Shown here: in pieces, positions 52,101-59,155 of the stretch
Layout of the letters: each line of letters begins with the position of its first letter
Position numbering within the stretch: position 1 is the first letter of the stretch
From: an uncultured Spirochaetales bacterium
GTDB taxonomy: Bacteria > Spirochaetota > Spirochaetia > Sphaerochaetales > Sphaerochaetaceae
Length of the DNA stretch: 64,000 nucleotides
Direction: 5' to 3'
NCBI GenBank assembly: GCA_949293595.1
Contig: CASFDW010000001.1
Location: 124,001-188,000 of the forward strand
Notes under the pieces: model-generated
What the model was told of the DNA's origin: nothing
The model's database searches: none
The model's input: only the letters and a program-made list of their open reading frames with translations
Program-made: the position numbers and the translations under genes

Positions 52101-52697
52101 TCATTTCTTTCCAAGCGCCCTGTATTTCTCAACGGGGATGCGGAATCCGAACCCCCTGCCCGTCCCCTCCAGGGCTCCGGTGGCAACTATCTCCTGCACG
52201 ACCTTGTCGGCGAGGTCGTTTCCGACCGTTATGAAAACAACATCCTTCTGCGAGGATACGGCGGAGGGCAGCTTGATCTCATCCTCCCGGAGCGCGGTCC
52301 CCACTCCGTCGACTATGACCACATTGTCGGCTCCTGCCACCCTGGCGGCCTTCACAATCACGTCAGAACGTCCGCGTTCGACTATGAATTCCAAAATCTG
52401 GTGATCGGTTACCATCTCCTCCTCCTTCGCCTGTTCCTCCAATCTCGATGCATGTGAAATATATGCATGTCCACGACTCCCAGCCTGGGCTGAAACCACT
52501 CCGAAAACCATGGAGCTGTCATATGCGTCTATGAAACAGGTCAGGACGTCGATCTTCCTGCTGCGCATGATAAGACGCCCGCAGACGGTCCTTGCCGGGA
52601 GGATCGTCCCCCCTGCGACGCCGATCTCCCTCAAAGCACGCATCATCCTGATGCTCTCCCCCTTTTCAAGGATGGCAATAAGCAATCTCTTTTCCAC
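52101..52697 (-). CDS. Duplicated PII-like signalling protein
   Basis: A 198-residue protein with two PII-like ferredoxin-fold halves: LLIAILEKGESIRMMRALRE in the first and ILEFIVERGRSDVIVKAARV in the second. Each half carries the PII-like strand-loop (GVAGGTILPARTV and GADNVVIVDGVGTA). The exposed T-loop of classical GlnB/GlnK is shorter and its uridylylated Tyr is not evident, so the ligand may differ. The start is GTG with AGGAGG 7 nt upstream, and that ribosome binding site lies in a hairpin. It sits between dat-ddc (convergent) and oadB, not near ammonium transporters. Role unknown. Confidence 0.72.
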   Translation of the reverse strand: MEKRLLIAILEKGESIRMMRALREIGVAGGTILPARTVCGRLIMRSRKIDVLTCFIDAYDSSMVFGVVSAQAGSRGHAYISHASRLEEQAKEEEMVTDHQILEFIVERGRSDVIVKAARVAGADNVVIVDGVGTALREDEIKLPSAVSSQKDVVFITVGNDLADKVVQEIVATGALEGTGRGFGFRIPVEKYRALGKK

Positions 52698-52701
52698 CCG
52701 G

Positions 52702-52770
52702 AAACCTCCTGGGAGGTTTGAAGTTCCAAACCTCTCCGGCCGGAGAAATCCAACCTTACGGGATATTATA
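52702..52770 (-). promoter_or_regulatory. Leader of the PII-like gene with mutually exclusive hairpins
   Basis: A TATAAT (52765-52770 on the leftward strand) gives a leader of about 60 nt. Segment A (52727-52734) can pair with B (52713-52720) over 8 bp, CAAACCTC with GAGGTTTG. B can instead pair with C (52702-52708) over 7 bp, with a 4-nt loop. C contains most of the AGGAGG ribosome binding site (52705-52710). The palindrome CTCCGGCCGGAG (52733-52744) overlaps A and could compete further. The layout fits a translational on/off switch. Confidence 0.5.
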
Positions 52771-52796
52771 ATACCCTTGGAAAAGGTAAATAAACA

Positions 52797-52849
52797 AAAA
52801 AAAACCCTGCTGCGGGAAAAAATGCATTTTCAAGCACCGCAGACAGGGA
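52797..52849 (-). terminator. Intrinsic terminator of oadB-oadG-like genes
   Basis: Read leftward, CCCTG plus CTGCGG pair with CCGCAG plus CAGGG around an AT-rich loop and run into nine T residues. Confidence 0.8.
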
Positions 52850-52871
52850 AACGGCCGGAAAAATCCGGATC

Positions 52872-53009
52872 CTATTTGTCCTGGTCCTTTTTCTTGTTCG
52901 TCAATCCGTTCAGGATGACAAGCACGACAAAAAGGATTCCGAGACCGAGGGCAAGCAAGCCCCAGCTCTTCAAGGCTATCATCACAACACCGAGAAATGA
53001 AACATCCAT
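52872..53009 (-). CDS. Tiny OadG-like (decarboxylase gamma) membrane peptide, 45 residues
   Basis: A single-segment membrane protein: MDVSFLGVVMIALKSWGLLA, then LGLGILFVVLVILNGLTNKK and a charged tail KDQDK. Its position 10 bp after oadB, the one membrane helix and the basic tail match gamma subunits (OadG) of sodium-pumping decarboxylases, though these usually have about 80 residues and a longer cytoplasmic tail. A GAGGAGG ribosome binding site lies 5 nt before the ATG and a terminator follows. The assignment rests on context and topology, since so short a sequence has few motifs. Confidence 0.65.
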   Translation of the reverse strand: MDVSFLGVVMIALKSWGLLALGLGILFVVLVILNGLTNKKKDQDK

Positions 53010-53019
53010 ATCATCCTCC

Positions 53020-54114
53020 TCACATCAGCGGCAGGATCTGCGACAGCAGCAGTCCACCGGCAAGCACGCTTCCAATCTGCCCGGATACGTTCGCTCCGAG
53101 GGCGAACGGCAGGAGATGGTTCTGTTTGTCGGCCTCTATGCCGACCTTCTGGACAACACGGCTGCTCATCGGGAACGCGGAGATTCCGGCTCCTCCGATG
53201 AGGGGGTTGATCTTCTTGTCCTTCTTCAAGAAGAGGTTTGCGATCTTTATGAAAACCACACCGCATGCGGTATCGAATATGAACGCGACAAGACCGAAAC
53301 CCATGATCATGATGGTCTCGACCTGAAGAAGCTTCTCACCTGACATCTGGGGGGCGATCGCAAGCCCGAGAAGGAGCGTGATCAGCGGGCTGAGCATGTT
53401 CTGGGCGGCCAGGGAGAGGGAATCAAGGACACCGCACTCCCTGAGAAGGTTTCCGAACATAAGCATTCCGACGAGGGCCGCCGAATCAGGTGCGATGATC
53501 CCGCAGACAATGGTGGTGATGATCGGGAAGAGGACCCTGGTCGTCCTGCTCACGGCCTTCGCGCTGTACTGCATCCTTATGCATCTCTCCTTCTTCGTGG
53601 TGGTCGCCTTTAGCACCGCCGGCTGGATTATCGGAACAAGTGCCATGTAACAGTATGCGACGACAAGTATCGCCGGCACATAGTTGCTGACAAGCATCTG
53701 GCTGACAAGGATCGCAGTCGGCCCGTCTGCCGCACCGATGATGCCGATACTGGCTGCATCGTTGAGCGGGAATCCGAGTGCGGAGGCGATGGCCATCGAG
53801 ATGAAAATCCCACCCTGCCCCGCGGCCCCGATGAAGATGAGCCATGGCTTTGAGAGCACGGGCCCGAAATCGATCATGGCACCTATACCTATGAAAAGAA
53901 GCAGGGGAAACACCTCGGCTTCGGCTATTCCGACATTGAAAAGCCACGCAAGGATACCATGACCTTCCGCGATCACCGATCCGGGCAGGTTGACTAGTAT
54001 CGCACCGAAGCCCATGGGAAGGAGGAGCGTAGGCTCCATGTCCTTCTTGATCGCAAGATAGATGAGGAGCAGCCCCACACCTATCATGATGATTTGACTT
54101 GCTAATTCGTTCAT
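53020..54114 (-). CDS. oadB: Sodium-pumping decarboxylase beta subunit (OadB family)
   Basis: Inner-membrane beta subunit of 364 residues; in oxaloacetate, methylmalonyl-CoA or glutaconyl-CoA decarboxylases it couples release of CO2 from biotin to sodium export. The key loop with the sodium-binding Asp is NDAASIGIIGAADGPTAILV, and the C-terminal block is ISAFPMSSRVVQKVGIEADK, ending LPFALGANVSGQIGSVLAGG. About ten membrane segments are predicted. No alpha (carboxyltransferase) or biotin-carrier gene is in the window, so the substrate is open. It is followed by the OadG-like peptide and the PII-like gene on the same strand, separated from the latter by a terminator. Confidence 0.93.
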   Translation of the reverse strand: MNELASQIIMIGVGLLLIYLAIKKDMEPTLLLPMGFGAILVNLPGSVIAEGHGILAWLFNVGIAEAEVFPLLLFIGIGAMIDFGPVLSKPWLIFIGAAGQGGIFISMAIASALGFPLNDAASIGIIGAADGPTAILVSQMLVSNYVPAILVVAYCYMALVPIIQPAVLKATTTKKERCIRMQYSAKAVSRTTRVLFPIITTIVCGIIAPDSAALVGMLMFGNLLRECGVLDSLSLAAQNMLSPLITLLLGLAIAPQMSGEKLLQVETIMIMGFGLVAFIFDTACGVVFIKIANLFLKKDKKINPLIGGAGISAFPMSSRVVQKVGIEADKQNHLLPFALGANVSGQIGSVLAGGLLLSQILPLM

Positions 54115-54323
54115 ACGCCCATGATACCCATCTTCGCACCTTATTTCTAGATGACCAGCACAGAAAAGAAAAAATACGGTTTGTTTGAAAAAAAGTCATG
54201 GGTGATATCCATACGACGTCCGTTTTGGGAGCGGGGGAACAGCCTGACGCATTGCTGGGCGCAACCAGATGCTTTCAATAATCCGGACCGGGCAGGATGA
54301 AAATACATACGGATTGAAAAACA

Positions 54324-54368
54324 TTGACTTGGACATTATGCGGAAATAATATGTAACCAATTACGTAT
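54324..54368 (+). promoter_or_regulatory. Promoter and operator of the frameshifted MarR gene
   Basis: TTGACT and TAATAT are 17 bp apart. Just after the -10, TATGTAACCAATTACGTAT holds the inverted repeat GTAA/TTAC around CCAA, a size and place typical of MarR autoregulatory sites. Confidence 0.5.
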
Positions 54369-54380
54369 ATGGAGGTGTCA

Positions 54381-54867
54381 ATGCCAAAAAGGATTCCAAC
54401 AGGTTTGAAGATAGCGGTCATAAACCGGATGTTCAGAAAAAAGCTCGACGAGAAGGCTGAGGAGATGGGCCTGACATCATCGCAGCTGAGGGTGCTCGGC
54501 ACGATCAGCCATCTCGAGGAGGATGGAAGGCACGAGATCCATCAGAACGATCTTGAAAGGACCGAGCGGGTTTCCCATCCTGCGATGACAAAGATGCTGC
54601 AACGCCTGGAAAAGAGGATATATAACAAGCACGAGATGCCAAAAGGACAAGAGGTACAAGATCATAGCGTGCACGGACAAGGCCAAGGGAATACATAAAA
54701 CCATACTCGAACATGACAAAATGGTTTTTGAAGAAATATGCAGGACATTCACGGAGGAACAGAGAAACCAGATAGAGTATTGCCTCGACCTGCTCTTCGG
54801 CATGGATGATTCCATATCACATGAAAGGCATGGCAAGTCGGAGGAGAAAGCATGTACACAAGAATAA
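54381..54867 (+). pseudogene. MarR-family regulator with an internal frameshift
   Basis: The first 77 codons encode a good MarR HTH: LGLTSSQ-type sequence (MGLTSSQLRVLGTISHLEED) and the recognition region ERVSHPAMTKMLQRLEK. At the A-run near 54610-54613 the frame shifts. In the next frame the expected C-terminal part continues, GYITSTRCQKDKRYKIIACT followed by DKAKGIHKTILEHDK, to a TAA at 54865. The original frame instead ends near 54698 with unrelated sequence. Two missing or one extra base would restore it. Either the gene is broken, the base call is wrong, or frameshifting is used. The start has GGAGG 5 nt upstream. The next gene begins inside its 3' end. Confidence 0.75.
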
Positions 54868-55442
54868 TCTCAATAAGCAGGGAATTCGGAAGCGGGGGGC
54901 GGAGCATAGGGAGAAAGGTTGCTGACAGACTGGGAATCCCGTGTTACGACAACGAGATAATCGAAGAAATCTCCGCGCAGAGCGGTTTTTCTGCAGACTA
55001 CATAAGGGAAGCCGGAGAATATGCCCCGGGTGGATTGCTGACATCCGCCTTCTCCCACCGCCAATACGGACCGAACAACGCGGACATGATATGGAACATC
55101 CAGTACAAGATCATCAGGAATCTGGCAGAAAAGGGACCGTGCGTAATTGTCGGCCGATGCGCCGACCATATCCTTGGCGACAAGGAATGCCTGAGGGTTT
55201 TCATCCACGCCGGCATTCCATTCCGCACGCAACGAATTGCCAGGCAATACGGCATGAGCGTGGCAGATCCGGAGAGGATGCTCGTGGAAATGGACAGGCG
55301 GCGTGCATCCTATTATGGGTTTTATACGGGAAAAGAATGGGGCTGCGTGCAGAATTACGACATCTGCCTTGACAGTGGCACACTTGGTATCGACGGATGC
55401 GTGGATATCATCACGCATCTGTATGAAAACCAACGGACATGA
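54852..55442 (+). CDS. Cytidylate kinase-like family protein (second copy)
   Basis: A 196-residue P-loop protein, paralogous to the one at 47.0-47.6 kb. It opens IISISREFGSGGRSIGRKVA, then DRLGIPCYDNEIIEEISAQS; the P-loop is GSGGRSIG without a canonical Lys. Shared blocks are IVGRCADHILGD and YDICLDSGTLGIDGCVDIIT. GGAGGAGAAAGC provides a strong ribosome binding site. It overlaps the shifted-frame end of the MarR gene by 16 bp, which suggests the two were once co-transcribed. The true substrate is unknown. Confidence 0.8.
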   Translation: MYTRIISISREFGSGGRSIGRKVADRLGIPCYDNEIIEEISAQSGFSADYIREAGEYAPGGLLTSAFSHRQYGPNNADMIWNIQYKIIRNLAEKGPCVIVGRCADHILGDKECLRVFIHAGIPFRTQRIARQYGMSVADPERMLVEMDRRRASYYGFYTGKEWGCVQNYDICLDSGTLGIDGCVDIITHLYENQRT

Positions 55443-55449
55443 TAATGCA

Positions 55450-56637
55450 TCACATCCCGTCGGACAGGGAATATGTATATCTCTGTCTGGCATAGTATTT
55501 TTCGACATATGCGGCATAGACCACCCACCCCGCGACATATGCCACGGCGGTTATCGCAAAGCCGTTTGCAAGTCCTACCGACTCCTGCATGAAGCCCATC
55601 AGAAGAGAACCGATTCCGATTCCTATGTCGTAAGAAAGCATATAGGTGGAATTCGCGACACCACGTTTCGCAGCAGGTGTGGTTCCTGTCACAAACGACT
55701 GGAAAAGCGGCTGAAGGATGCCATACCCCAGGCCGAAGAAGAATCCGGCAACAAGCATATGGACACCCGATGAGAGGACCGCATAACTGAGCATGGTAAC
55801 CACAAGGACCACAAGGCTCGCACAGACAAGCGGCCTGTGTTTTCCAGAATCAACCATCTTCTGCGTGGTCAGTTTCGAAAGCAGCATGCCGGCCACAAGG
55901 AAAACATAGAAATATGGCAGATACGAAGAGATGCCCTTCTCCTGTGCCAGAATTGACGAATAAGCTATGACTGCTCCGTACGGGATCATGAGAAACATCA
56001 TGTTGAACATGAACGGGAGCGCCGGAACATGTATCGATTCCCGGAGGGAAAACTTCCCTTTGATGTTCTTCGGATATCTGATCCTGCAGCAGAGGACGCA
56101 TATCAGGGCTGCAACCGACATGGCGAAAACACTCATGAAAGATGCACTGCTGCTGAGCCTGTTCTGCACCTGTATGCCGACGAAAGGCCCCAAGGCCATT
56201 CCTATCGAGACGGTGAATGCGAAACGGCTTATGCCCTCCGTGATCTTGGATGGATGAAGTACATCCCCGGCAAGAGTCATCGTAGCCGATCCGCAAACCG
56301 AATACACCACCCCCATATATAATCTCAGGACTATCAGCAGCGCAAAGACGGGAAAGGCGATGAAGGCAGGAAAGGACAGGCAGAACAAGGTCAGGAAAAT
56401 GACATAAACCCAGTATCTGTTGAAATTGTCCAGAAGATATCCGGCGACAGGCCTGAACAGCACGATCGCTATCGACATTGCAGTAAGGACATATCCTATC
56501 CTCGAGCCTTCTATTCCAATTTCAGCACAATAAACCGGAATTATCGGTATCGAAGCATAAAATGCGGCGAGAACAAGAAGATTCGTGATGAACAACAGAA
56601 TGAACCTCCTGTTCCAGATTTTTTCATTTTTTTCCAT
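55450..56637 (-). CDS. MFS transporter, probable drug/metabolite exporter
   Basis: A 395-residue transporter with about twelve predicted membrane segments. The intracellular loop between segments 2 and 3 reads GYLLDNFNRYWVYVIF, and the fifth-segment region LGPFVGIQVQNRLSSSA suggests the antiporter type, as in Bcr/YfmO/YitZ exporters. I chose the Met with GGAG 8 nt upstream; a longer frame runs through the operator. The gene is divergent from a MarR regulator with two operator-like repeats between them, so it is probably repressed by that MarR and induced by its substrate. Confidence 0.85.
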   Translation of the reverse strand: MEKNEKIWNRRFILLFITNLLVLAAFYASIPIIPVYCAEIGIEGSRIGYVLTAMSIAIVLFRPVAGYLLDNFNRYWVYVIFLTLFCLSFPAFIAFPVFALLIVLRLYMGVVYSVCGSATMTLAGDVLHPSKITEGISRFAFTVSIGMALGPFVGIQVQNRLSSSASFMSVFAMSVAALICVLCCRIRYPKNIKGKFSLRESIHVPALPFMFNMMFLMIPYGAVIAYSSILAQEKGISSYLPYFYVFLVAGMLLSKLTTQKMVDSGKHRPLVCASLVVLVVTMLSYAVLSSGVHMLVAGFFFGLGYGILQPLFQSFVTGTTPAAKRGVANSTYMLSYDIGIGIGSLLMGFMQESVGLANGFAITAVAYVAGWVVYAAYVEKYYARQRYTYSLSDGM

Positions 56638-56662
56638 CCTTAGGACTCCTAATACATACATG

Positions 56663-56750
56663 ATATGGTGGCAAATGCCACTATATTGGGATAGCACTTC
56701 CTCTCGTCTTGGTCAATAACCAGTTGCACTTGCCACCATATTGAGATAGA
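56663..56750. promoter_or_regulatory. Double operator between MFS exporter and MarR genes
   Basis: Site 1 (56663-56686) is a near-perfect palindrome with arms ATATGGTGGCA and TGCCACTATAT. Site 2 (56730-56750) repeats its right half: GCCACCATATTGAGATAG against GCCACTATATTGGGATAG, two differences in 18. ATATGGTGGCAA at 56663 and TTGCCACCATAT at 56730 are also perfect inverted copies. Confidence 0.7.
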
Positions 56751-56772
56751 ATCAGACATATCGGGGCATCAA

Positions 56773-57207
56773 ATGACATATGCAGACGAAAATCCGTTCA
56801 AAGACATATCGATCTTGTACAGAAAATCCCACATCTGGCTCAACAACGACTGCACAATATGCGGTCTTACCGCGGCACAGGCGCTTGTAATCCTCGTATT
56901 GTGTGATTTCGGATCGTTGACACAGGACGAAATGACGAAAGTCCTGTCCCTTGACAAGAGCGTGGTTGCAAAAACCGTTTCAAAATTGGATGAGACAGGC
57001 TTCCTTACCAGACGGAAGAATACCGGAGACAAGCGCACTTATGACCTTTTCCCCACTGAAAAGGCAAAGAGTGTCCACAAGATTCTCAAGGAGAAGCTTG
57101 AGAATGTGTACGTGCGAATGACGCAGAAAATGACGGACGGAGAAAGAAAAGAATTCAAACGCCTTTTGGCTCTCGCCTCCTCCATTTGTCTGGAAGCGGA
57201 TGATTGA
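56773..57207 (+). CDS. MarR-family transcription regulator
   Basis: A 144-residue winged-helix repressor. The HTH is LTAAQALVILVLCDFGSLTQ, then DEMTKVLSLDKSVVAKTVSK with the recognition helix DKSVVAKTVSKL. The wing contains TRRKNTGDKRTYDLFPTEK, matching the family's D-x-R wing. Two Cys (NNDCTICGL) near the N-terminus could sense oxidants, as in OhrR-like proteins, but this is speculation. It is divergent from the MFS exporter over a double operator and precedes the tRNA-Val gene on the opposite strand. Confidence 0.9.
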   Translation: MTYADENPFKDISILYRKSHIWLNNDCTICGLTAAQALVILVLCDFGSLTQDEMTKVLSLDKSVVAKTVSKLDETGFLTRRKNTGDKRTYDLFPTEKAKSVHKILKEKLENVYVRMTQKMTDGERKEFKRLLALASSICLEADD

Positions 57208-57246
57208 TCGATCCTGCATCCGGACTTTGAACCTGAAAGCAACAGC

Positions 57247-57282
57247 AAAAAAAAACATCTTCCTACCATTGGTTGGAAGATG
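57247..57282 (-). terminator. Intrinsic terminator of tRNA-Val
   Basis: Read leftward, CATCTTCC and GGAAGATG form an 8-bp stem followed by nine T residues. Confidence 0.85.
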
Positions 57283-57288
57283 CCTTAG

Positions 57289-57360
57289 TGGGCGATGGCA
57301 GGATCGAACTGCCGACTTCCACGATGTCAACGTGACACTCTCCCGCTGAGTTAACCGCCC
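57289..57360 (-). tRNA. tRNA-Val (anticodon GAC)
   Basis: A 72-nt tRNA. Acceptor stem GGGCGGT pairs with ATCGCCC and is followed by A. The anticodon stem CACG/CGTG encloses TTGACAT, giving GAC, and the T arm is GGCAGTTCGATCCTGCC. No CCA is encoded. Confidence 0.95.
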
Positions 57361-57376
57361 TAATTCGTACTCCACT

Positions 57377-57405
57377 AATATGCCAGATAAAAAGGAATAT
57401 TGCAA
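57377..57405 (-). promoter_or_regulatory. Promoter of tRNA-Val
   Basis: Read leftward, TTGCAA and CATATT are separated by 17 bp, 16 nt before the tRNA. Confidence 0.55.
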
Positions 57406-57475
57406 TAGGTTTTATAAAAAATAATCTTTTTGGACAGGGAGCTTCCTCTTGCCGCGGCAGAAAGGAAAAAGACTG

Positions 57476-57523
57476 TTGACAAATAAAACAATAAGCATTC
57501 TTATAGTAAGTATTATTATAATA
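57476..57523 (+). promoter_or_regulatory. Promoter/operator region of the third MarR gene
   Basis: A consensus TTGACA (57476) is followed by TATAGT- and TATAAT-like hexamers. The palindrome TATTATTATAATA (57511-57523), directly before the AAGGAG ribosome binding site, is a likely autoregulatory site. Confidence 0.45.
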
Positions 57524-57535
57524 TAAGGAGCATTC

Positions 57536-57964
57536 ATGGAAAGTCTGCATAGGATGCTGATGAGGACGGACTCCGCAATAATTAAGCGCATACATGCCGA
57601 GGCCGCCGCAATCGGCCTCACTCCGGGCCAGCCCAAGATATTGGAATTCCTATATCCGGATCTGGAGGCCGATCAGAAAACAATAGCACTCAATTGCCTG
57701 ATCGAGCAGGCAACGGTCGGAAGCATTCTGTCCCATATGGAGAAAAAAGGGTTCATAGAGAGATTCAGAAAGGCCGGAAACAGGAGGTCTCTTTACGTGA
57801 AGCTCACCAAGGAAGGAAAGAACAAGGCCGAGGAGATGCTGAAGGTCTTCTCGAAAGTGGACGATGATGCATCGGGACTTTTGGATCCGGAGGAAAAGTC
57901 GGAGCTGATTTCTCTTCTTAAGAAGGTGTTTGAGGGAGTGCGGAACGGTGGCAGCAGTATTTGA
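57536..57964 (+). CDS. MarR-family transcription regulator
   Basis: A 142-residue winged-helix regulator. The HTH region is IGLTPGQPKILEFLYPDLEA, then QATVGSILSHMEKKGFIERF, with the recognition helix EQATVGSILSHME. The wing has RKAGNRRSLYVKLTKEG, an Asn in place of the common Asp before the Arg pair. An AAGGAG ribosome binding site lies 5 nt before the ATG. No obvious target gene is adjacent; the next gene on this strand is more than 1 kb away, so it may act elsewhere. Confidence 0.9.
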   Translation: MESLHRMLMRTDSAIIKRIHAEAAAIGLTPGQPKILEFLYPDLEADQKTIALNCLIEQATVGSILSHMEKKGFIERFRKAGNRRSLYVKLTKEGKNKAEEMLKVFSKVDDDASGLLDPEEKSELISLLKKVFEGVRNGGSSI

Positions 57965-58115
57965 AGGTCCGGGGATCATGTTTTCACAAAGAATTAACAT
58001 GCCCGTCATATTCTCTTGACATATGATGTGTATCATGTGGCTGTGAAATGAAAAAGGCCTCCAATGGATCAAGGCCGCGGACAAGAGGGCAGCAGACGGC
58101 ATGCCCCTTTTTTTT

Positions 58116-58994
58116 TCAAGCGTCTTCCCTGCCCCTCTTCCTCGTGTCGCTGGGACTCTCCCCGAAGAACGTCGAAAAAGCGGATGAGAATGTGGATATG
58201 TCCTTGTATCCTACATCTGCGGCCACCTCGTTCACGGACTTGGTGCTGTTGATCAACAGGAGTCTGGCATAATCCATCTTGAGCTCCTTGACCTTCTGTC
58301 CGGGAGAACTGTTGTAAAGGGCGTTGCATATCCTGGTAAGCTGGCTTCTGCTGTAGTTGAGGTAATTGCACATGTCCTCCACCGTCCAAGGAAGATATAT
58401 GGTTTTGGACACGTCGCTCCAAAGTCTGGCGAACCTTTCACGGTAATACAGAAGGTCGCTCCCGCCTATCGACGACAACACCCTTTCGATGTTCAGCAGG
58501 AACACATGCTCGTAATGATCGATGATCTCGGCGCTGAACGAATCATGATACATATCCTCATCGAGGATGTCGACCATCGAGCTCTTGAGATACCTTCCGT
58601 TGGTGAACGGAACGACACGGTAGTCGAAATCCTTGTTCAGGAACCTGGGTGCATCGTGATGGAACGTAATCCAGATGTGCTCCCATGGCCTGTCTCCGAT
58701 CGTCTCCTCCCTGTGTCCCTGCCCCGTCGGGCTGGAGATGAACGCCTCCCCCGGGGAAACGGTGAAGACGCTTCCGTCCTCCATTGTGAACCTGCCGTTT
58801 CCCGAAAGCGTGAGGACAACGACGTAAAAGCCGCGTGAGGATATGCGCTCGACCCAGAAATCGGAATCATGGATGCCGTAGCCCCCCTCCTTCACTCGGG
58901 CCGCCTTGAAGCACGCTGATCCAATGAGCTTCGATGAAAGATGATATTGTTCAAAATATTTCGGGGAATGGACTATTTCTCGCAGGTACTTCAT
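58116..58994 (-). CDS. AraC-family transcription regulator
   Basis: A 292-residue regulator. The N-terminal cupin-like sensor domain (about 1-170) contains FTVSPGEAFISSPTGQGH and HIWITFHHDAP, typical of sugar-responsive AraC proteins. The C-terminal double HTH includes LPWTVEDMCNYLNYSRSQLT and SVNEVAADVGYKDISTFSSA, then FFGESPSDTRKRG, the signature second HTH. It is divergent from the sugar ABC operon and is the obvious candidate activator for it. The start lies 6 nt after a -10 hexamer with AAAGG abutting the ATG, so it is likely leaderless. Confidence 0.9.
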   Translation of the reverse strand: MKYLREIVHSPKYFEQYHLSSKLIGSACFKAARVKEGGYGIHDSDFWVERISSRGFYVVVLTLSGNGRFTMEDGSVFTVSPGEAFISSPTGQGHREETIGDRPWEHIWITFHHDAPRFLNKDFDYRVVPFTNGRYLKSSMVDILDEDMYHDSFSAEIIDHYEHVFLLNIERVLSSIGGSDLLYYRERFARLWSDVSKTIYLPWTVEDMCNYLNYSRSQLTRICNALYNSSPGQKVKELKMDYARLLLINSTKSVNEVAADVGYKDISTFSSAFSTFFGESPSDTRKRGREDA

Positions 58995-59000
58995 CCTTTA

Positions 59001-59029
59001 ATGATAAGGCATTGCAACCGTTTTCTCAA
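59001..59029 (-). promoter_or_regulatory. Promoter of the AraC-family gene (leaderless arrangement)
   Basis: Read leftward, TTGAGA and TATCAT are separated by 17 bp, and the -10 ends 6 nt before the ATG. Confidence 0.5.
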
Positions 59030-59155
59030 CCATGCAATAAATTCGAAAAAAAATACAACAAAAAAGACAACATAAAACAGGAAAAACTGATAGTCTGTTC
59101 CTAGGAGAAATCCAAAAAACAACAATTAACAATTTTTTTTCAGGAGGAAGAAAAA

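Noticed and set aside
52872..53009. Reading the 45-residue frame as a non-coding spacer between oadB and its terminator
   Set aside because: A strong ribosome binding site, a clear membrane helix and a position typical of gamma subunits favour a real gene.
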